Part shown: positions 63,638 to 64,000 of the stretch, in pieces | How positions within the stretch are numbered: position 1 is the stretch's first letter | Layout: each line of letters starts with the position of its first letter | Source: Escherichia whittamii | GTDB lineage: Bacteria; Pseudomonadota; Gammaproteobacteria; Enterobacterales; Enterobacteriaceae | Direction of reading: 5' to 3' | Assembly (NCBI RefSeq): GCF_014836715.1 | Contig: NZ_JACSQI010000006.1 | Span: forward strand, 124,001 to 188,000 | Length of the DNA: 64,000 nucleotides | Notes under the pieces: model-generated | The model's database searches: none | Seen by the model: only the letters and a program-made list of their open reading frames with translations | Told to the model about the DNA's origin: nothing | Made by a program: the position numbers and the translations under genes

Positions 63638-64000
63638 TTAGCTATTTAACGCGGGACGTTCGCTGATAGCGATACGCTGCGCTGCGATGGGTTCAGGCTC
63701 ATTACGAATTAAATCAATATGCAGTAAACCATTAACGAAGGTTGCGCCAGAGACTTCCATATTTTCAGCCAGCGTAAAGCTCAGGTTAAACGGCTGATTC
63801 ATAAGCCCTTGATGCAGCCATTTTTTCTCTTCTTTTGGCTGCTCCGGCGTGCCTTTTACGCTCAGGCGGGTACCTTCCAGTTGAATATCTAAATCTTCCT
63901 GACGAAAACCTGCCAGCGCAAGGGTAATGCGGTAGTGGTTATCGTCGCTTTTCTCAATGTTGTACGGCGGGAAGCTCTGGCTTTCACCGGCGTTTTGCAG
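63638..64000 (-). CDS. ibpB: Small heat shock protein IbpB, 5' end cut off
   Basis: The window holds codons 23 to 142 and the stop; the first 22 codons lie beyond the right edge. The Hsp20/alpha-crystallin domain is clear ([29 protein letters not shown], then [28 protein letters not shown]). The tail carries the IXI-like motif [12 protein letters not shown]. IbpB binds unfolded proteins and aggregates with IbpA and passes them to DnaK/ClpB. In E. coli ibpAB is heat-induced through sigma-32. Confidence 0.97.
   Translation of the reverse strand: MQNAGESQSFPPYNIEKSDDNHYRITLALAGFRQEDLDIQLEGTRLSVKGTPEQPKEEKKWLHQGLMNQPFNLSFTLAENMEVSGATFVNGLLHIDLIRNEPEPIAAQRIAISERPALNS

Overview
The window is chromosomal DNA of an Escherichia, at E. 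coli level of protein similarity, but not K-12. The gene order matches the known E. coli run from the waa (rfa) LPS core locus through coaD, mutM, rpmBG, dut, pyrE, spoT, recG, selC, nlpA, ade, uhp, ilvBN, emrD and yidE to ibpB. Most proteins look nearly identical to remembered K-12 products. Differences from K-12 are: an R2/Salmonella-like LPS core locus (waaK and a Salmonella-like waaL), an intact rph reading frame, no dinD between yicC and yicG, no yicJ or setC beside selC (a FliB-like methylase gene is there instead), and no glv genes between yidL and yidE. K-12 comparisons are from memory, not from a search.

Layout. 1-11336: end of waaC, then waaL, converging on the long leftward operon waaQGPSBORYZK. 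That operon carries a JUMPstart/ops element in its leader (RfaH control). It builds the outer core, decorates the inner core (kinases WaaP and WaaY, WaaZ, WaaS), and WaaL joins O antigen to the product. 11742-20742: waaA-coaD, mutM, rpmBG, radC, coaBC-dut, slmA, rph-pyrE with its attenuator, and yicC. 20992-29413: yicG, ligB, and the gmk-rpoZ-spoT-trmH-recG cluster. 29614-36692: gltS, xanP, yicH and yicI.

36693-38690 is the selC neighbourhood, a known insertion hot spot. It holds tRNA-Sec and a FliB-like gene but no integrase or large island. 38691-46187: yicL, nlpA, yicS, nepI, yicN and the divergent adeQ/ade pair for adenine uptake and deamination. 46234-51255: uhpT and uhpABC (hexose-phosphate sensing and uptake). 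51329-53515: ivbL-ilvBN with a valine/leucine attenuator. 53645-54168: the SOS toxin system tisB with its antitoxin RNA IstR. 54466-63442: emrD, the poorly characterised yidFGH/yidI/yidJ/yidK/yidL group (sulfatase, symporter, AraC regulator and an orphan SPASM-like protein), and yidE. The window ends inside ibpB.

I found no insertion sequence, prophage, CRISPR array or rRNA gene. The least ordinary parts are the mosaic waa locus, the selC junction with its FliB-like gene, and the yidF-yidJ pairing of a stranded sulfatase-maturase-like domain with a Cys-type sulfatase.
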